Shown piece after piece: positions 8,317 to 20,603 of a DNA stretch of 64,000 bases. Source of the stretch: Nocardiopsis kunsanensis DSM 44524 (GTDB lineage Bacteria > Actinomycetota > Actinomycetes > Streptosporangiales > Streptosporangiaceae). Under the pieces are notes generated by a model. It had not been told where the DNA came from. It ran no database searches and saw only the letters and a list, made by a program, of their open reading frames with translations. Location of the stretch: contig NZ_ANAY01000035.1 of NCBI RefSeq assembly GCF_000340965.1, forward strand, positions 1-64,000. The letters are read 5' to 3'. Position numbers and translations under genes: made by a program. Numbering within the stretch: the first letter of the stretch is position 1; each line of letters opens with the position of its first letter.

Positions 8317-9588
8317 TCAGCGGTCCTGTTCGGCCGCTGTGTCCATGACCCGGGAGGCCTCGGCGATCCGGCGGCGCAGGAGCAGCACCGCTACCGCGGT
8401 GAACAGCGGACCGGCCAGGAAGGGCAGGGCCAGGTCCGCCCGTCCGAGCACGCCGCCCAGGAGCGCGCCGAGAGGGGTCAGTCCCCATCCGACCGTACGT
8501 AGGACGGTCGAGACCCGCCCCCGCAGATGCTCGGGCACCACGAGCTGCAGGAACGGGGCACCAGCGATGTTGGAGGCGGTGACGCACAGGCCGAGCAGCC
8601 CGAGTGCGGGCACGGCCGTCCACACCGAGGGGAAGGCACCCACCGCCATCATGGCCAGGGAAAAGCCGAGGTAACCACCGAGCATCACCGTGCTCCGTCC
8701 GAGCACGGCCACGAGGCGGGCGCTCACCACGGCCCCCGCGAGTCCGCCCACGGCCATGGCACCGATGAAGACCCCGTAGAACCTGTCGGGTACCCCCAGC
8801 ACGTGCTGCGCGTAGAGCACCATGACCGCCGTGGCGCACTGGAGACCGATCATGCACGCCGCGTTGCAGGCCATCATCGAGGGCAGCAACCGGTCCTGGC
8901 GGATATATGCCAGCCCTTCGCGCAGGGCGTTTCCTGTCCCGGGCTTCTCTCCGGTGCGGTCGGCGCTGTCCTCGTGGGAGAGCTCCGGACGGCGGCGCAG
9001 CAGAACGAGCACGAGCACGGCCAGCACGGCACTGAGGGCGTAGGAGAACACGGCCCCGGCCACCGGCAGGACCGCGACGGTGGCGAAGAGGATCCCGGCC
9101 ACGGGCGGACCGACGAATTCCTGGGCGACGGTGCGCGCCCCTTCGGCACGCCCGTTGGCGCGGTCCAGGTTCCGGCGGGCCACGACCCTGGGCACAGTGA
9201 TCCGGGTCGCGGGATCGCTGACGGTCTCGCAGCAGATGACCACGAACAGCGCGGTGTAGAGCGCCCACATGGTGTGGTCCCCGGTCAGGACCGTCGAGGC
9301 GAGCAGGGCGACGGTGAACGCGGTGATCCCGTTGGCGACGGCCATGGCGCGCATGCGGTCGACCCGGTCCAGCAGTATCCCGGACAGCGGCGCCACCAGG
9401 AGCCAGGGCAGGAACCGGGCGACGGTCAGGCCGGACACGGCGAGGGGGTCCTGGGTCAGGGCAGCGGCGATCAGGGGTAGCGCGGTGGCGAGCATACCGT
9501 CGCCGAGGTCGGTGGCGGCGCCGGCTCCCCAGAGCCCGCCGTACGCGGGTCCCAGACGGTCGGTCCTGCGGGGCGGACGAGTGGCCAT
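8317..9588 (-). CDS. MFS transporter
   Basis: The 423-residue protein has about 12 hydrophobic helices with a basic loop between helices 2 and 3 (LLDRVDRMRAM), the typical MFS motif A region, and a central hydrophilic loop near residues 200-225. It belongs to the MFS_3/enterobactin-exporter-like group that often exports drugs or secondary metabolites. ATG 9588 has GAGGAA seven bases upstream. It precedes the ArsR-like regulator and its promoter holds a TTTGCAAA pair. Substrate is unknown. Confidence 0.9.
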   Translation of the reverse strand: MATRPPRRTDRLGPAYGGLWGAGAATDLGDGMLATALPLIAAALTQDPLAVSGLTVARFLPWLLVAPLSGILLDRVDRMRAMAVANGITAFTVALLASTVLTGDHTMWALYTALFVVICCETVSDPATRITVPRVVARRNLDRANGRAEGARTVAQEFVGPPVAGILFATVAVLPVAGAVFSYALSAVLAVLVLVLLRRRPELSHEDSADRTGEKPGTGNALREGLAYIRQDRLLPSMMACNAACMIGLQCATAVMVLYAQHVLGVPDRFYGVFIGAMAVGGLAGAVVSARLVAVLGRSTVMLGGYLGFSLAMMAVGAFPSVWTAVPALGLLGLCVTASNIAGAPFLQLVVPEHLRGRVSTVLRTVGWGLTPLGALLGGVLGRADLALPFLAGPLFTAVAVLLLRRRIAEASRVMDTAAEQDR

Positions 9589-9627
9589 GGGCGTTCCTCG
9601 GCTCGGGGTCACGCCCTCACGCTATTA

Positions 9628-9659
9628 CAAAGACTCCTTTGCAAATAGAGGTTTGCAAA
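9628..9659 (-). promoter_or_regulatory. Candidate operator/promoter of the MFS-regulator operon
   Basis: An AT-rich patch unusual for this DNA contains two identical 8-bp palindromes TTTGCAAA at 9638-9645 and 9652-9659, 14 bases apart, plus CAAAG-ACTC-CTTTG at 9628-9641. It lies 40-70 bases upstream of the MFS start. The spacing suits a dimeric winged-helix repressor; the downstream ArsR-like protein is the obvious candidate, by inference. Confidence 0.5.
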
Positions 9660-9808
9660 ATTTTCGCTGCAATACCTGTTACCTGCACCGCCCCGATCCA
9701 TCGCCCGCGAACACCCCGCACCTCCTCCCCTTTCGCCCGCCCTTGGGTGACAATGGACGCGGCACCGTAGCGGCAGAGCGACGACCCCGCAGGAAGGGAC
9801 GGCCCACC

Positions 9809-10153
9809 ATGGATCCGTTGAGCCTGGTCATCGGCGCGCTCATCGCAGCGGGCGGAGTGGCCGTCGGACGCCTCTCCACCCGGCGCCAGCTACGTGCGGT
9901 GCTCGAGGAGGAACGCCGGCGCGAACGCGCACGCATCTCCCAGGACGGGCACGAACAGGCACAACCCCTGTGCGGATGCGGCCACCACCTGGTCTTCCAC
10001 GAACGCGAGACCTCCAAGTGCCAGAGCCAGGTCGTGATCCCGGGGCACTGGACCGGTTCCAGGGAGACCACCTACCGCCAGTGCATGTGCCAGGGCTACC
10101 GCGGCCCCCGACCCATAGACCCCTACTACGCCCCCGACCTCAACGAGACCTGA
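9809..10153 (+). CDS. Hypothetical membrane-anchored protein with Cys/His cluster (114 aa)
   Basis: An N-terminal hydrophobic helix (about residues 4-20, LSLVIGALIAAGGVAVG) is followed by a basic, charged helical stretch (RRQLRAVLEEERRRERAR). The C-terminal half carries a putative metal-binding cluster: CGCGHH near residue 55, then C in TSKCQSQ and C-x-C in QCMCQG. The first pair resembles a degenerate zinc ribbon. AGGAAGGGA lies 9 bases before ATG 9809. No family could be named. It is followed by another tiny membrane protein gene on the same strand. Confidence 0.75.
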   Translation: MDPLSLVIGALIAAGGVAVGRLSTRRQLRAVLEEERRRERARISQDGHEQAQPLCGCGHHLVFHERETSKCQSQVVIPGHWTGSRETTYRQCMCQGYRGPRPIDPYYAPDLNET

Positions 10154-10226
10154 GCTCCTCGGAGGCCGTCCTGCCCGGACCTTCCACGCTCTGTTGAACA
10201 GGCCGGTTCACGGGTAGCCCTCCTCC

Positions 10227-10343
10227 ATGGATGGAATCGTCAGTGACATGGTTCTCGCCGCCGTCATTCTGTTCGGCACACTCGCCATCATCGGGGTGGT
10301 CGGTTCCCTCACCCTGCGGGAGGAACGCCGCAGCCACCGCTGA
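10227..10343 (+). CDS. Very small membrane protein (38 aa), unrecognised
   Basis: ATG 10227 to TGA 10343 encodes 38 residues with one hydrophobic helix (MVLAAVILFGTLAIIGVVGS, about residues 8-27) and a strongly basic end (LREERRSHR), consistent with an inner-membrane miniprotein with the positive tail inside. Codon use is GC3-rich like real genes here. No clear SD is seen, so the start and the call remain tentative; an internal ATG seven codons on is possible. Confidence 0.5.
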   Translation: MDGIVSDMVLAAVILFGTLAIIGVVGSLTLREERRSHR

Positions 10344-10641
10344 GAACACACGGTCCGCCCCGCTCCGCCGGGCCGAACCGTGGCCCCGGCCCGCCGTCGA
10401 TGCCGCTCGGGTGCCGTCTCCGCACACACGGAGCAACGCGCCCGAAGCCTTCCGGCGGACCCGAGTCATGTCCGGGGCCGGCGGTCGGTGACCGGACCGC
10501 CACAGTGCCCTCCCCGTCCGGGCACGGGCACCCGGCGCGATGGGGGACCCTGGGCGTGGGGACGGCCCCAGGGTGACAACTGTTCGCCCCCGCAAGACAA
10601 TGTCCCCGCACCGAACAGCCAGAGATGTGGACACTGAACCA

Positions 10642-12999
<2,358 letters not shown>

Positions 13000-13023
13000 C
13001 ACCCGCCCCGGCAAGCGGCCCCG

Positions 13024-13054
13024 GTCCGGGGGAGCTCGCGCAGCTCTCCCGGAC
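13024..13054. terminator. Bidirectional hairpin between tex and the esterase gene
   Basis: Arms GTCCGGGGGAGCT (13024-13036) and AGCTCTCCCGGAC (13042-13054) pair over 13 bases with one G-U and a CGCGC loop. It lies between two convergent genes, ending 7 bases from the stop of the carboxylesterase. Confidence 0.7.
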
Positions 13055-13060
13055 GTCTTC

Positions 13061-14557
13061 TCACTTGGGGGCCAGGTCGATGCCGCGCCAGATCTCCCGT
13101 GCCGGGGAGGGGTCGTGGGAATGAAGTTCGTCGGCCTCGTCCCAGATCTTGACCGGGGTGGCCCCGGTGGTCACGGGGGGCCACCCTGCGTCGCCGGTGG
13201 CCGCGAAGTCGTGCCAGGAGTTCATGAGGCGCCGTGACAGCGCGCGGTGGGTGTCGGCGGGTTCCCCGCCGAGCAGGAAGGCGCCCAGTTCCGACTCGAG
13301 GGTGCCGAAGGCGAAGGGCAGGTCGAGGGCGTGGCAGGCGCCCAGGCGTCCGCGCAGGGCCGGGCTCTCCAGGGTCAGGCGGAACACGTGTGCGTGCCCT
13401 CCCGCGGCTGCGTGGGTCTCGGCCAGGCGCAGGGTGAACTCGCCGAACACGGCGTCGCCCATGATGTGCACGTACAGGTCGCGCGGGGAGAGCTCGGGCC
13501 GGATCTCCCGGTAGGCGGCGACCTCGTCGGGGCCCAGGCCGAGACGGGAGCACTTGCGCTGCAGGGCCTGCTCGTCGTCCACACCCACGTTCTGTCCGAG
13601 TTCACTGAAGAGCCGGTACTCGTGCAGATTGTGGCCGGTGAGCAGGTCGATGCCGGAGGCCTCGCCGCGGGCGATGGCCTCCAGGGGCGCCTCGGGAAGT
13701 TCGGGGCCGCCGACCACAGGGGCGAAGCAGGTCATGGAACGGGTGCGCCGCCCGTCGGCGTCGGTGCGGGTGAGAACCTCCTCGGTGGCCTCCAGGATCT
13801 TCTCCGGGGGCAGGGCGGCCAGCGCCTCGGCCTCCAGGGGGACCCCGAGGGTCTGGGCGAAACGTTCGGAGACCAGGCGCGCGGTCCCGGTGTGCACCAT
13901 GTCGCCGGGCGGGCTGTGGGCGATGGCGCGGTGGAAGAGGCCGCGGGCGCCGGGCATGGCCATGAGGGCGGCCACCGACCCGGCCCCGGCCGACTCACCC
14001 GCGACCGTGACGTTGCCGGGGTCCCCGCCGAAGGCCGGGATGTGCTCGCGTACCCAGCGCAGCGCGGCGATCTGGTCGAGCAGACCGCGGTTGTCGGGGC
14101 GACCGGGCACATGTCCGAACCCCTCGAAACCGACCCGGTAGTTGATACCGACCACGACCAGCCCGGTCTCGGCCAGGCGGGTGCCGTCGTAGGTCGGTTC
14201 GGAGGCCGAACCGACGAGGTAGGCGCCGCCGTGGATCCACACCAGGACCGGGGCCTGGTCGCCGGCACGGGCGCTGCTCCAGACGTTGAGGACCAAGCAG
14301 TCCAGCGGGCTCCCGGGGGTCCACCGGGCGGCGCCGAGGAGGAGTTCGCCCTGGGGCGCCGGGGGGCCGGGTGCGGTGCAGTCGCGGACGCCGTCGGCCG
14401 GCTCGGGCAGCGCGGGCGCGGCGAAGCGGTGCTCGCCGAAGGGGGCGGCCGCGTAGGGGATGCCCTGGTGGAGGACGACCGTTCCGGTCTGTGAACGGGG
14501 CGCGTGTGCACCCCTGTAACTCCCGGTGGGGGTGTGCACGGTGAGTTCGTCGTCCAC
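13061..14557 (-). CDS. Type B carboxylesterase/lipase family protein
   Basis: This 498-residue alpha/beta hydrolase carries HGGAYLVGS (oxyanion hole), GESAGAGS with the nucleophilic Ser, and the late His in CHALDLPFAFG, plus the early G-I-P-Y-A motif of type B carboxylesterases. It should hydrolyse carboxylic esters; the substrate is not predictable. No signal peptide, so probably cytoplasmic. GTG 14557 is chosen because GGGAGG lies 8 bases upstream and the conserved N-terminus (TPTGSYRG) begins shortly after. It is downstream of the F420-type oxidoreductase on the same strand. Confidence 0.92.
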   Translation of the reverse strand: MDDELTVHTPTGSYRGAHAPRSQTGTVVLHQGIPYAAAPFGEHRFAAPALPEPADGVRDCTAPGPPAPQGELLLGAARWTPGSPLDCLVLNVWSSARAGDQAPVLVWIHGGAYLVGSASEPTYDGTRLAETGLVVVGINYRVGFEGFGHVPGRPDNRGLLDQIAALRWVREHIPAFGGDPGNVTVAGESAGAGSVAALMAMPGARGLFHRAIAHSPPGDMVHTGTARLVSERFAQTLGVPLEAEALAALPPEKILEATEEVLTRTDADGRRTRSMTCFAPVVGGPELPEAPLEAIARGEASGIDLLTGHNLHEYRLFSELGQNVGVDDEQALQRKCSRLGLGPDEVAAYREIRPELSPRDLYVHIMGDAVFGEFTLRLAETHAAAGGHAHVFRLTLESPALRGRLGACHALDLPFAFGTLESELGAFLLGGEPADTHRALSRRLMNSWHDFAATGDAGWPPVTTGATPVKIWDEADELHSHDPSPAREIWRGIDLAPK

Positions 14558-14593
14558 GTGTGTGTCCTCCCGTCGTGATGTGGGGCACATTCA

Positions 14594-14608
14594 CCTAACA
14601 ACGTTAGG
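14594..14608 (-). promoter_or_regulatory. Small inverted repeat upstream of the esterase
   Basis: CCTAAC-AAC-GTTAGG is a 6-bp perfect inverted repeat 37 bases before the esterase GTG and 26 bases after the end of the preceding gene. It could be an operator or part of a promoter; no matching regulator is adjacent. Confidence 0.35.
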
Positions 14609-14634
14609 CACAGAGTCGCAAGTCCGTTCCGTGT

Positions 14635-15537
14635 TCAGGACCGTTCGTCGCGCACCATGGCTCGCACTGCGGGGGCGACCTCGGCGGCGAACCGCTCCAC
14701 CTGGGCGACCGAACCCTCCTGGGGCCCGTAGACGAAGGTGTCCATGCCGTACTCCAGGACGAGTTCGGTCAGTTGGTCCACCCACTGGTCGACGGGGCCG
14801 TTCAGGAACCCGGACGAGGCGCCGTCGGTGATGTTGCCGAACACGTTGTACACACGACGGATCGAGGCCGGATCCCGTCCGGCCTCGGCCGCACCCTCGT
14901 CGATACGAGCGTGTTTGTCGGCCAGTTGATCGGGCCCGGCGAACCCGCTGGAGGGCACCCATCCGTCGGCCTTGCGCCCCAGCTCCCGCAGGAGGCGCGG
15001 GCCCAGCACACCCAGCCAGATGTCCATGTCGTGCACCGGCAACGGGCCCGGCTTGACCCCGGTCAGGCGGTAGTGATCGCCGGAGAAGCGCACCGAGCGC
15101 TCTCCCGACCACATGAGCCGGATGATCTCGACCGCCTCCACCAGGGCATCGGCGGCCTCGCGCGGGCTGCGCCGGGGTCCACCCATGGCATCGACGGCTT
15201 CCCGGGAACCGCCGGCGCCCAGCCCGAGCTCGAACCGGCCCCCGGAGAGCACGTCCAGGCTGGCCGCGGAGGTGGCCAGCACGGCGGGCGGGCGCAACGG
15301 CAGGTTGGCCACGTCGGGGAAGACCCGTACACGCTCGGTGCGTGCGAGCACCGTGGCCATGAGCATCCACGTGTCCATGTGGCGTCGTTGGTAGGGATGG
15401 TCCTGGATACCGATGTAGTCGAGGCCGGCGCGGTCGGCCGTGGAGACCTGCGCCCACAGGGTCCGTTGGGATTCGGGGTCCGCCTGCGGGGAGGGGAAAA
15501 GCCCGAAGGCCACCTCGCGGCCGTAGTCACCCGTCAT
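14635..15537 (-). CDS. LLM-class (luciferase-like, probably F420-dependent) oxidoreductase
   Basis: The 300-residue protein shows the bacterial luciferase-like fold: FGLFPSPQ at the first strand, DYIGIQDHPYQRR near the substrate pocket, GRFELGLGAGG as the phosphate-binding loop, and DIWLGVLGPRLLRELGRKADGW typical of F420-dependent members of actinobacteria. It likely oxidises or reduces a small organic substrate using F420 or FMN; the substrate is unknown. AGGAGCGAGCG precedes ATG 15537. It is followed by the carboxylesterase on the same strand, so the two may act together. Confidence 0.88.
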   Translation of the reverse strand: MTGDYGREVAFGLFPSPQADPESQRTLWAQVSTADRAGLDYIGIQDHPYQRRHMDTWMLMATVLARTERVRVFPDVANLPLRPPAVLATSAASLDVLSGGRFELGLGAGGSREAVDAMGGPRRSPREAADALVEAVEIIRLMWSGERSVRFSGDHYRLTGVKPGPLPVHDMDIWLGVLGPRLLRELGRKADGWVPSSGFAGPDQLADKHARIDEGAAEAGRDPASIRRVYNVFGNITDGASSGFLNGPVDQWVDQLTELVLEYGMDTFVYGPQEGSVAQVERFAAEVAPAVRAMVRDERS

Positions 15538-15560
15538 CGCTCGCTCCTGTCAGGGACGGT

Positions 15561-15854
15561 TCACTCCTTCGGTGAGCGGTGGACCAGGTCGATGTAGTCG
15601 GGATGGCGTTCGATCCACCCCTTGACGAACGGACACATCGGTAGCACTTTCAGTCCTCGCCCGCGGACGTCGTCCAGGGCCTCGCGCACCAGCCTTCCCC
15701 CCAACCCCTGTCCCTCGAAAGAGGGATCGATCTCGGTGTGGGTGAAGGTGATGAGTCCGTCGGTGACGGTGTACTCGGCGTGACCGGCCGGCTCCCCGTC
15801 ACTGGTGATCTCGTACCGGAGCTCTCCCGGACGGTCCACGACTTCGGTCACCAT
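15561..15854 (-). CDS. Small GNAT-like N-acetyltransferase (YidJ/Gtn type)
   Basis: The 97-residue protein has the core of the short GNAT group: TFTHTEIDPSFEGQGLGGRLVREALDDVRGRGLKVLPMCPFVKGWIERHPDY. FEGQGLGG is the acetyl-CoA pyrophosphate loop and CPFVxxWIxxHPxY is diagnostic of the YidJ-like family. The acceptor is unknown. ATG 15854 is preceded by GGGGGACC. It lies 23 bases upstream of the oxidoreductase gene, suggesting a three-gene transcript with the esterase. Confidence 0.87.
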   Translation of the reverse strand: MVTEVVDRPGELRYEITSDGEPAGHAEYTVTDGLITFTHTEIDPSFEGQGLGGRLVREALDDVRGRGLKVLPMCPFVKGWIERHPDYIDLVHRSPKE

Positions 15855-15980
15855 CGGTGGTCCCCCGTTCGTCCTCGTCCCGCTAGGGCCTTCGGCCCCT
15901 TCCTGCCCATTGTGGCGCCGTCCGCAACGGGTGGGCCCCCTTGCGGCGCATATCCCGGCGGGCATAGAGTCTCCTTGCCA

Positions 15981-15996
15981 TACCGACCAGTCGGTC
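15981..15996 (+). promoter_or_regulatory. Candidate TetR operator before the acyl-CoA operon
   Basis: TACCGACCAGTCGGTC contains the perfect dyad ACCGAC-CA-GTCGGT (15982-15995), ending 15 bases before the ATG of the first operon gene. A near copy, TACCGACCGGCTGGTA, lies upstream of the tetR gene at 20561. Sharing of the half-site TACCGACC by both promoters is direct evidence for one regulator acting on both. Confidence 0.7.
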
Positions 15997-16009
15997 AAAG
16001 GAGAGCTCC

Positions 16010-16765
16010 ATGACTTCCCGGTTCGCCGGACGGACCGCCGTCATCACCGGCGCCAGCCGAGGCATCGGCCTCGCCATCGCCCAACGGCTCGTGGAGGAGG
16101 GTGCCCGCGTGTGCATCACCGCACGCAAACCCGAGCCCCTCGAGGAAGCGGTCAAGGCCCTCGGCGGTCCCGAGCACGCCATCGCCGTTCCGGGCAAGGC
16201 CGACGACCCCGAGCACCAGGACGAGGCGATCGCCGCCACTCTGAAGGCCTTCGGCAGCCTCGACATGTTCGTCAACAACACCGGCATCAACCCGGTCTTC
16301 GGACGCATGGTCGACCTCGACCTGGACGCTGCCCGCAAGATGGTCGACGTCAACGCCCTCTCGGCGATCTCCTGGGTGCAGAAGTCCTACAAGGCCTGGA
16401 TGGGCGAACACGGCGGCTCCGTCGTCAACGTCTCCTCCATCGCCGGGATCAAGCCGGCCCCCGGGATCGGGTTCTACGGAGCCACCAAGGCGATGGTCAA
16501 GCACATCACCGAGGAACTGGCCGTGGAGCTGGCACCCGGCATCCGCGTCAACGGCGTCGCACCCGCCGTCGTCAAGACCCGCTTCGCCGAAGCGCTCTAC
16601 GAAGGCCGCGAGGACGAGGTCTCCGCCCAGTACCCCATGGGACGCCTGGGTGTTCCCGAGGACGTCTCCGGCGCCGTGGCCCACCTGCTCTCCGAGGACT
16701 CCGCCTGGGTCACCGGACAGACCCTGGTCGTCGACGGCGGCGTGACCCTCACCGGAGGACTGTGA
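16010..16765 (+). CDS. SDR family oxidoreductase (FabG-like)
   Basis: This 251-residue short-chain dehydrogenase has TGASRGIG (cofactor loop), NNTGIN in place of the usual NNAG, Ser in NVSSIAG, the catalytic YGATK (Tyr-x-x-x-Lys), and a C-terminal VTGQTLVVDGG, as in 3-oxoacyl-ACP reductase relatives. It probably oxidises or reduces a hydroxyacyl or alcohol intermediate with NAD(P). First gene of a four-gene operon preceded by a TetR-type operator; AAAGGAGAG lies 6 bases before ATG. Context with an acyl-CoA dehydrogenase suggests acyl-CoA or alcohol catabolism. Confidence 0.92.
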   Translation: MTSRFAGRTAVITGASRGIGLAIAQRLVEEGARVCITARKPEPLEEAVKALGGPEHAIAVPGKADDPEHQDEAIAATLKAFGSLDMFVNNTGINPVFGRMVDLDLDAARKMVDVNALSAISWVQKSYKAWMGEHGGSVVNVSSIAGIKPAPGIGFYGATKAMVKHITEELAVELAPGIRVNGVAPAVVKTRFAEALYEGREDEVSAQYPMGRLGVPEDVSGAVAHLLSEDSAWVTGQTLVVDGGVTLTGGL

Positions 16766-16766
16766 C

Positions 16767-17543
16767 ATGGATCTGACCGGCACCGGCGCGGTCGTCACCG
16801 GCGGCGGGAACGGCATCGGGGCGGCCCTCGCCCGCCGCCTGTCCGCAGCCGGCGCGGACGTGGTCGTCAACGACCTGGACGCCGTCGCCGCCGAGTCCGT
16901 GGCCACCGAGATCGGCGGACTGGCAGTACCCGGCGACGCCGCGAGCGAGGACGGTGTGACCGCGCTGGTGGCCGAGGCCGGCGCGCACCTGGACGGCATC
17001 GACCTCTACGTCGCCAACGCCGGTGTGGGGGTGAGCGGCAGCCAAGAAGCCCCCGAGTCCGACTGGGACCTGGCCTGGCAGGTCAACGTCATGGCCCACG
17101 TGCGGGCCGCACGCGCCCTGGTGCCGGGGTGGATCGAGCGCGGCCGCGGCCGCTTCCTCAGCACCGTCTCGGCCGCAGGACTGCTGACCATGCTCGGCAG
17201 CGCCCCCTACTCGGTGACCAAACACGCGGCGGTCTCCTTCGCCGAGTGGCTCTCGGCCACCTACGGCGACCGCGGGGTGACCGTGCAGTGCGTGTGCCCC
17301 CTGGGCGTGCGCACCTCCCTGCTGGAGGACAGCGGCGACATGGGCCGGGCGATCCTCAGCGCAGACGCGATCACCCCCGAGGAGGTCGCCGAGGCCGTCA
17401 TGGCCGGGATGGCCGATGAACGGTTCCTGATCCTGCCCCATCCCCAGGTCGGCGACTTCTACGCGGCCCGGGCCCGCGACACCGACCGCTGGCTCGAGGG
17501 CATGCGGCGCCTGCAGGCCAAGGTCACCGGCGCGAACGGTTGA
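16767..17543 (+). CDS. SDR family oxidoreductase (second)
   Basis: The 258-residue protein has TGGGNGIG (cofactor loop), ANAGVG, Ser in STVSAAG, and the catalytic YSVTK. Its C-terminus lacks the FabG-type VVDGG and instead ends in a helical segment (RDTDRWLEGMRRLQ), as in SDRs paired with acyl-CoA dehydrogenases. It starts one base after the stop of the preceding SDR, with GGAGGA inside that gene's end, so it is co-translated. Substrate unknown. Confidence 0.9.
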   Translation: MDLTGTGAVVTGGGNGIGAALARRLSAAGADVVVNDLDAVAAESVATEIGGLAVPGDAASEDGVTALVAEAGAHLDGIDLYVANAGVGVSGSQEAPESDWDLAWQVNVMAHVRAARALVPGWIERGRGRFLSTVSAAGLLTMLGSAPYSVTKHAAVSFAEWLSATYGDRGVTVQCVCPLGVRTSLLEDSGDMGRAILSADAITPEEVAEAVMAGMADERFLILPHPQVGDFYAARARDTDRWLEGMRRLQAKVTGANG

Positions 17544-17609
17544 CCCTCCGAGCACGACAGACACACCCCGGAAAGGAGCGGGCCGCTCCGCGAGGCGCCC
17601 GAGACGACG

Positions 17610-18622
17610 ATGACAGAGGAACTACCCGGACTGGACCTGGACCGGCTGCGCACCCATCTGGAGCGCGAAGCGCCCGGGATGACCGCGGGCCCGCTCAGCG
17701 GTGAGGTCGTCACCGGCGGCAAGTCCAACCTCACGTACACGGTCACCGACGGGTCCGGCCGCTGGGTGGTGCGCCGTCCTCCCCTGGGCCATGTGCTGGC
17801 CACCGCCCACGACATGTCCCGCGAGTACCGGGTGATGACCGGTCTGCGCGACACCGCCGTACCCGTGCCCCGCACCCATCTGCTGTGCGAGGACACCGAG
17901 GTGCTGGGGGCTCCCTTCTACGTGATGGAGCACGTGGAGGGCCTTCCCCTGCGCACCGAGTCCGAGATCGCGCCGTACGGGGCCGAGGGCACCCGCAGGA
18001 TCGCCCGGGAACTCATCACCACCCTGGGCGAGCTGCACGCGGTCGATCCCGCCTCGGTGGGGCTGGGCGACTTCGGACGCCCCGAGGGGTTCCTGGAGCG
18101 CCAGGTGCGGCGCTGGCGCAAGCAGCTCGACGCCTCGCGCAGCCGCGACATCCCCGGTATCGACGAACTGCACGAACGCCTGGAACGGACCCGGCCGGAA
18201 CAGGGTGCGCCCGCGATCGTGCACGGCGACTACCGGCTCGACAACGTACTCGTCACCGACGAAGGCCGCCTGGCCGCGGTCCTGGACTGGGAGATGGCCA
18301 CCCTCGGGGACCCCCTGGTGGACCTGGGCCTGATGCTGGTCTACAAGGAGTACTCGGTCACCGGCGGTCCCTCCCCCGCCACCTCCGCGGAAGGGTTCCC
18401 CAGCGCTTCGGAGCTGGTGGAGACCTACGCGGCCGCGACCGGACGCGACGTGTCCCGGCTGAACTGGTACGTGGCTTTCGGCTGCTTCAAGCTCGCGGTG
18501 ATCGCGGAAGGCATCCATTACCGGTACAGCCAGGGACTGACCGTGGGGGCCGGTTTCGACAACATGGGCGAGGTGGTCCCGCTCCTGGTCGAACGCGCTC
18601 ACGCCACACTGCAGGAGGACTG

Positions 18623-18623
<1 letters not shown>
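17610..18623 (+). CDS. Phosphotransferase family protein (APH-like, ACAD10/11-associated)
   Basis: The 337-residue protein has the aminoglycoside phosphotransferase/choline kinase fold: GGKSNLTYTV near the N-terminus, then IVHGDYRLDNVLV (catalytic Asp with Asn) and LDWEMATLGDPLVDLG (metal-binding Asp). Proteins of this group are found next to acyl-CoA dehydrogenases and, in animals, are fused to them (ACAD10/11), where they phosphorylate hydroxyacyl-CoA. A role in 4-hydroxy acid catabolism is therefore plausible by analogy. Its stop overlaps the next ATG by one base (TGATG). Confidence 0.9.
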
Positions 18624-19834
<1,211 letters not shown>

Positions 19835-19840
19835 GCTCCC

Positions 19841-19872
19841 GCGGGACGGCAGGGCCTGCTCTTCCGTCCCGC
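19841..19872. terminator. Hairpin between the acyl-CoA operon and tetR
   Basis: GCGGGACGG (19841-19849) pairs with CCGTCCCGC (19864-19872), a 9-bp GC-rich stem between two convergent genes. Confidence 0.65.
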
Positions 19873-19887
19873 GCCCCCGTGGCGGCC

Positions 19888-20502
19888 TCAGCCGGTCGGT
19901 CTCAGGGAGGAGATGAGCAGGTCGGCGAAGTGGCGTCCCACATCGGCGCCGGTGAGCGGGCCGTCCTCGCTGTACCAGGTGCTCAGGTGGTGCACAGAGC
20001 CGAAATAGAAGTCGACGACCAGGTCGGCGGACACGTCGGCACGGAAGGTCCCCTCGGCCTGGCCCTGCTCGATCATCGACCGGAAGAGCTCGTGGTACTT
20101 GCGGCGCTCGGCCCGCACGGTGCGCTGCTTCTCCGCCTCCAGCTGGTGCATGGACCGGAAGAAGATGACGGTGTCGTCGAGGTTGGCGACGCTGGTGACG
20201 ATGACATCGGCGGCCGCTGCGTGCACCCGGTCGGTGACGGGCTCGTCGCGGCCGGAGATCTCGGTGAGGTTGGCGGTCTGCATGCGCAGCACACGGGCGT
20301 AGACCTCGTAGAGCAGGTCGTCCTTGGAACCGAAGTAGTGGTACATGGCGCCCTTGGTCACACCGGCGGCCGCCACGATCTCCTGCACGGAAGTGCCTTC
20401 GTAACCGCGCTCGGCGAAGAGCCGGGTCGCCGATCCCAGGAGCCGTTCGGGCACCGTCCCCGTCCCGTTGTCGCTGTCCTCGCCGTCACGCGCCTGTGCC
20501 AT
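19888..20502 (-). CDS. TetR/AcrR family transcriptional regulator
   Basis: The 204-residue regulator has an N-terminal HTH (RLFAERGYEGTSVQEIVAAAGVTKGAMYHYFGSKDDLLYEVY), the TetR signature, and a helical ligand-binding domain similar to FadR/KstR-type repressors that sense acyl-CoA. ATG 20502 with GAGGCAGG is preferred to the upstream ATG at 20544. It is convergent with the acyl-CoA operon, and a palindrome like the one at that operon's promoter lies 59 bases before its own start, so it probably represses both. Ligand is not known. Confidence 0.9.
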   Translation of the reverse strand: MAQARDGEDSDNGTGTVPERLLGSATRLFAERGYEGTSVQEIVAAAGVTKGAMYHYFGSKDDLLYEVYARVLRMQTANLTEISGRDEPVTDRVHAAAADVIVTSVANLDDTVIFFRSMHQLEAEKQRTVRAERRKYHELFRSMIEQGQAEGTFRADVSADLVVDFYFGSVHHLSTWYSEDGPLTGADVGRHFADLLISSLRPTG

Positions 20503-20560
20503 GTCCTGCCTCACTTCGTGTCCCCGCCTCGTCGCGGGCATCAAGTCAACCCCGCCAGCA

Positions 20561-20576
20561 TACCGACCGGCTGGTA
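20561..20576 (-). promoter_or_regulatory. Candidate TetR operator before the regulator gene
   Basis: TACCGACCGGCTGGTA is an imperfect palindrome sharing the half TACCGACC with the site at 15981. Position upstream of tetR fits autorepression. Confidence 0.65.
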
Positions 20577-20603
20577 CCCGGGTTGACCTTTCCTACCGCT
20601 GCC

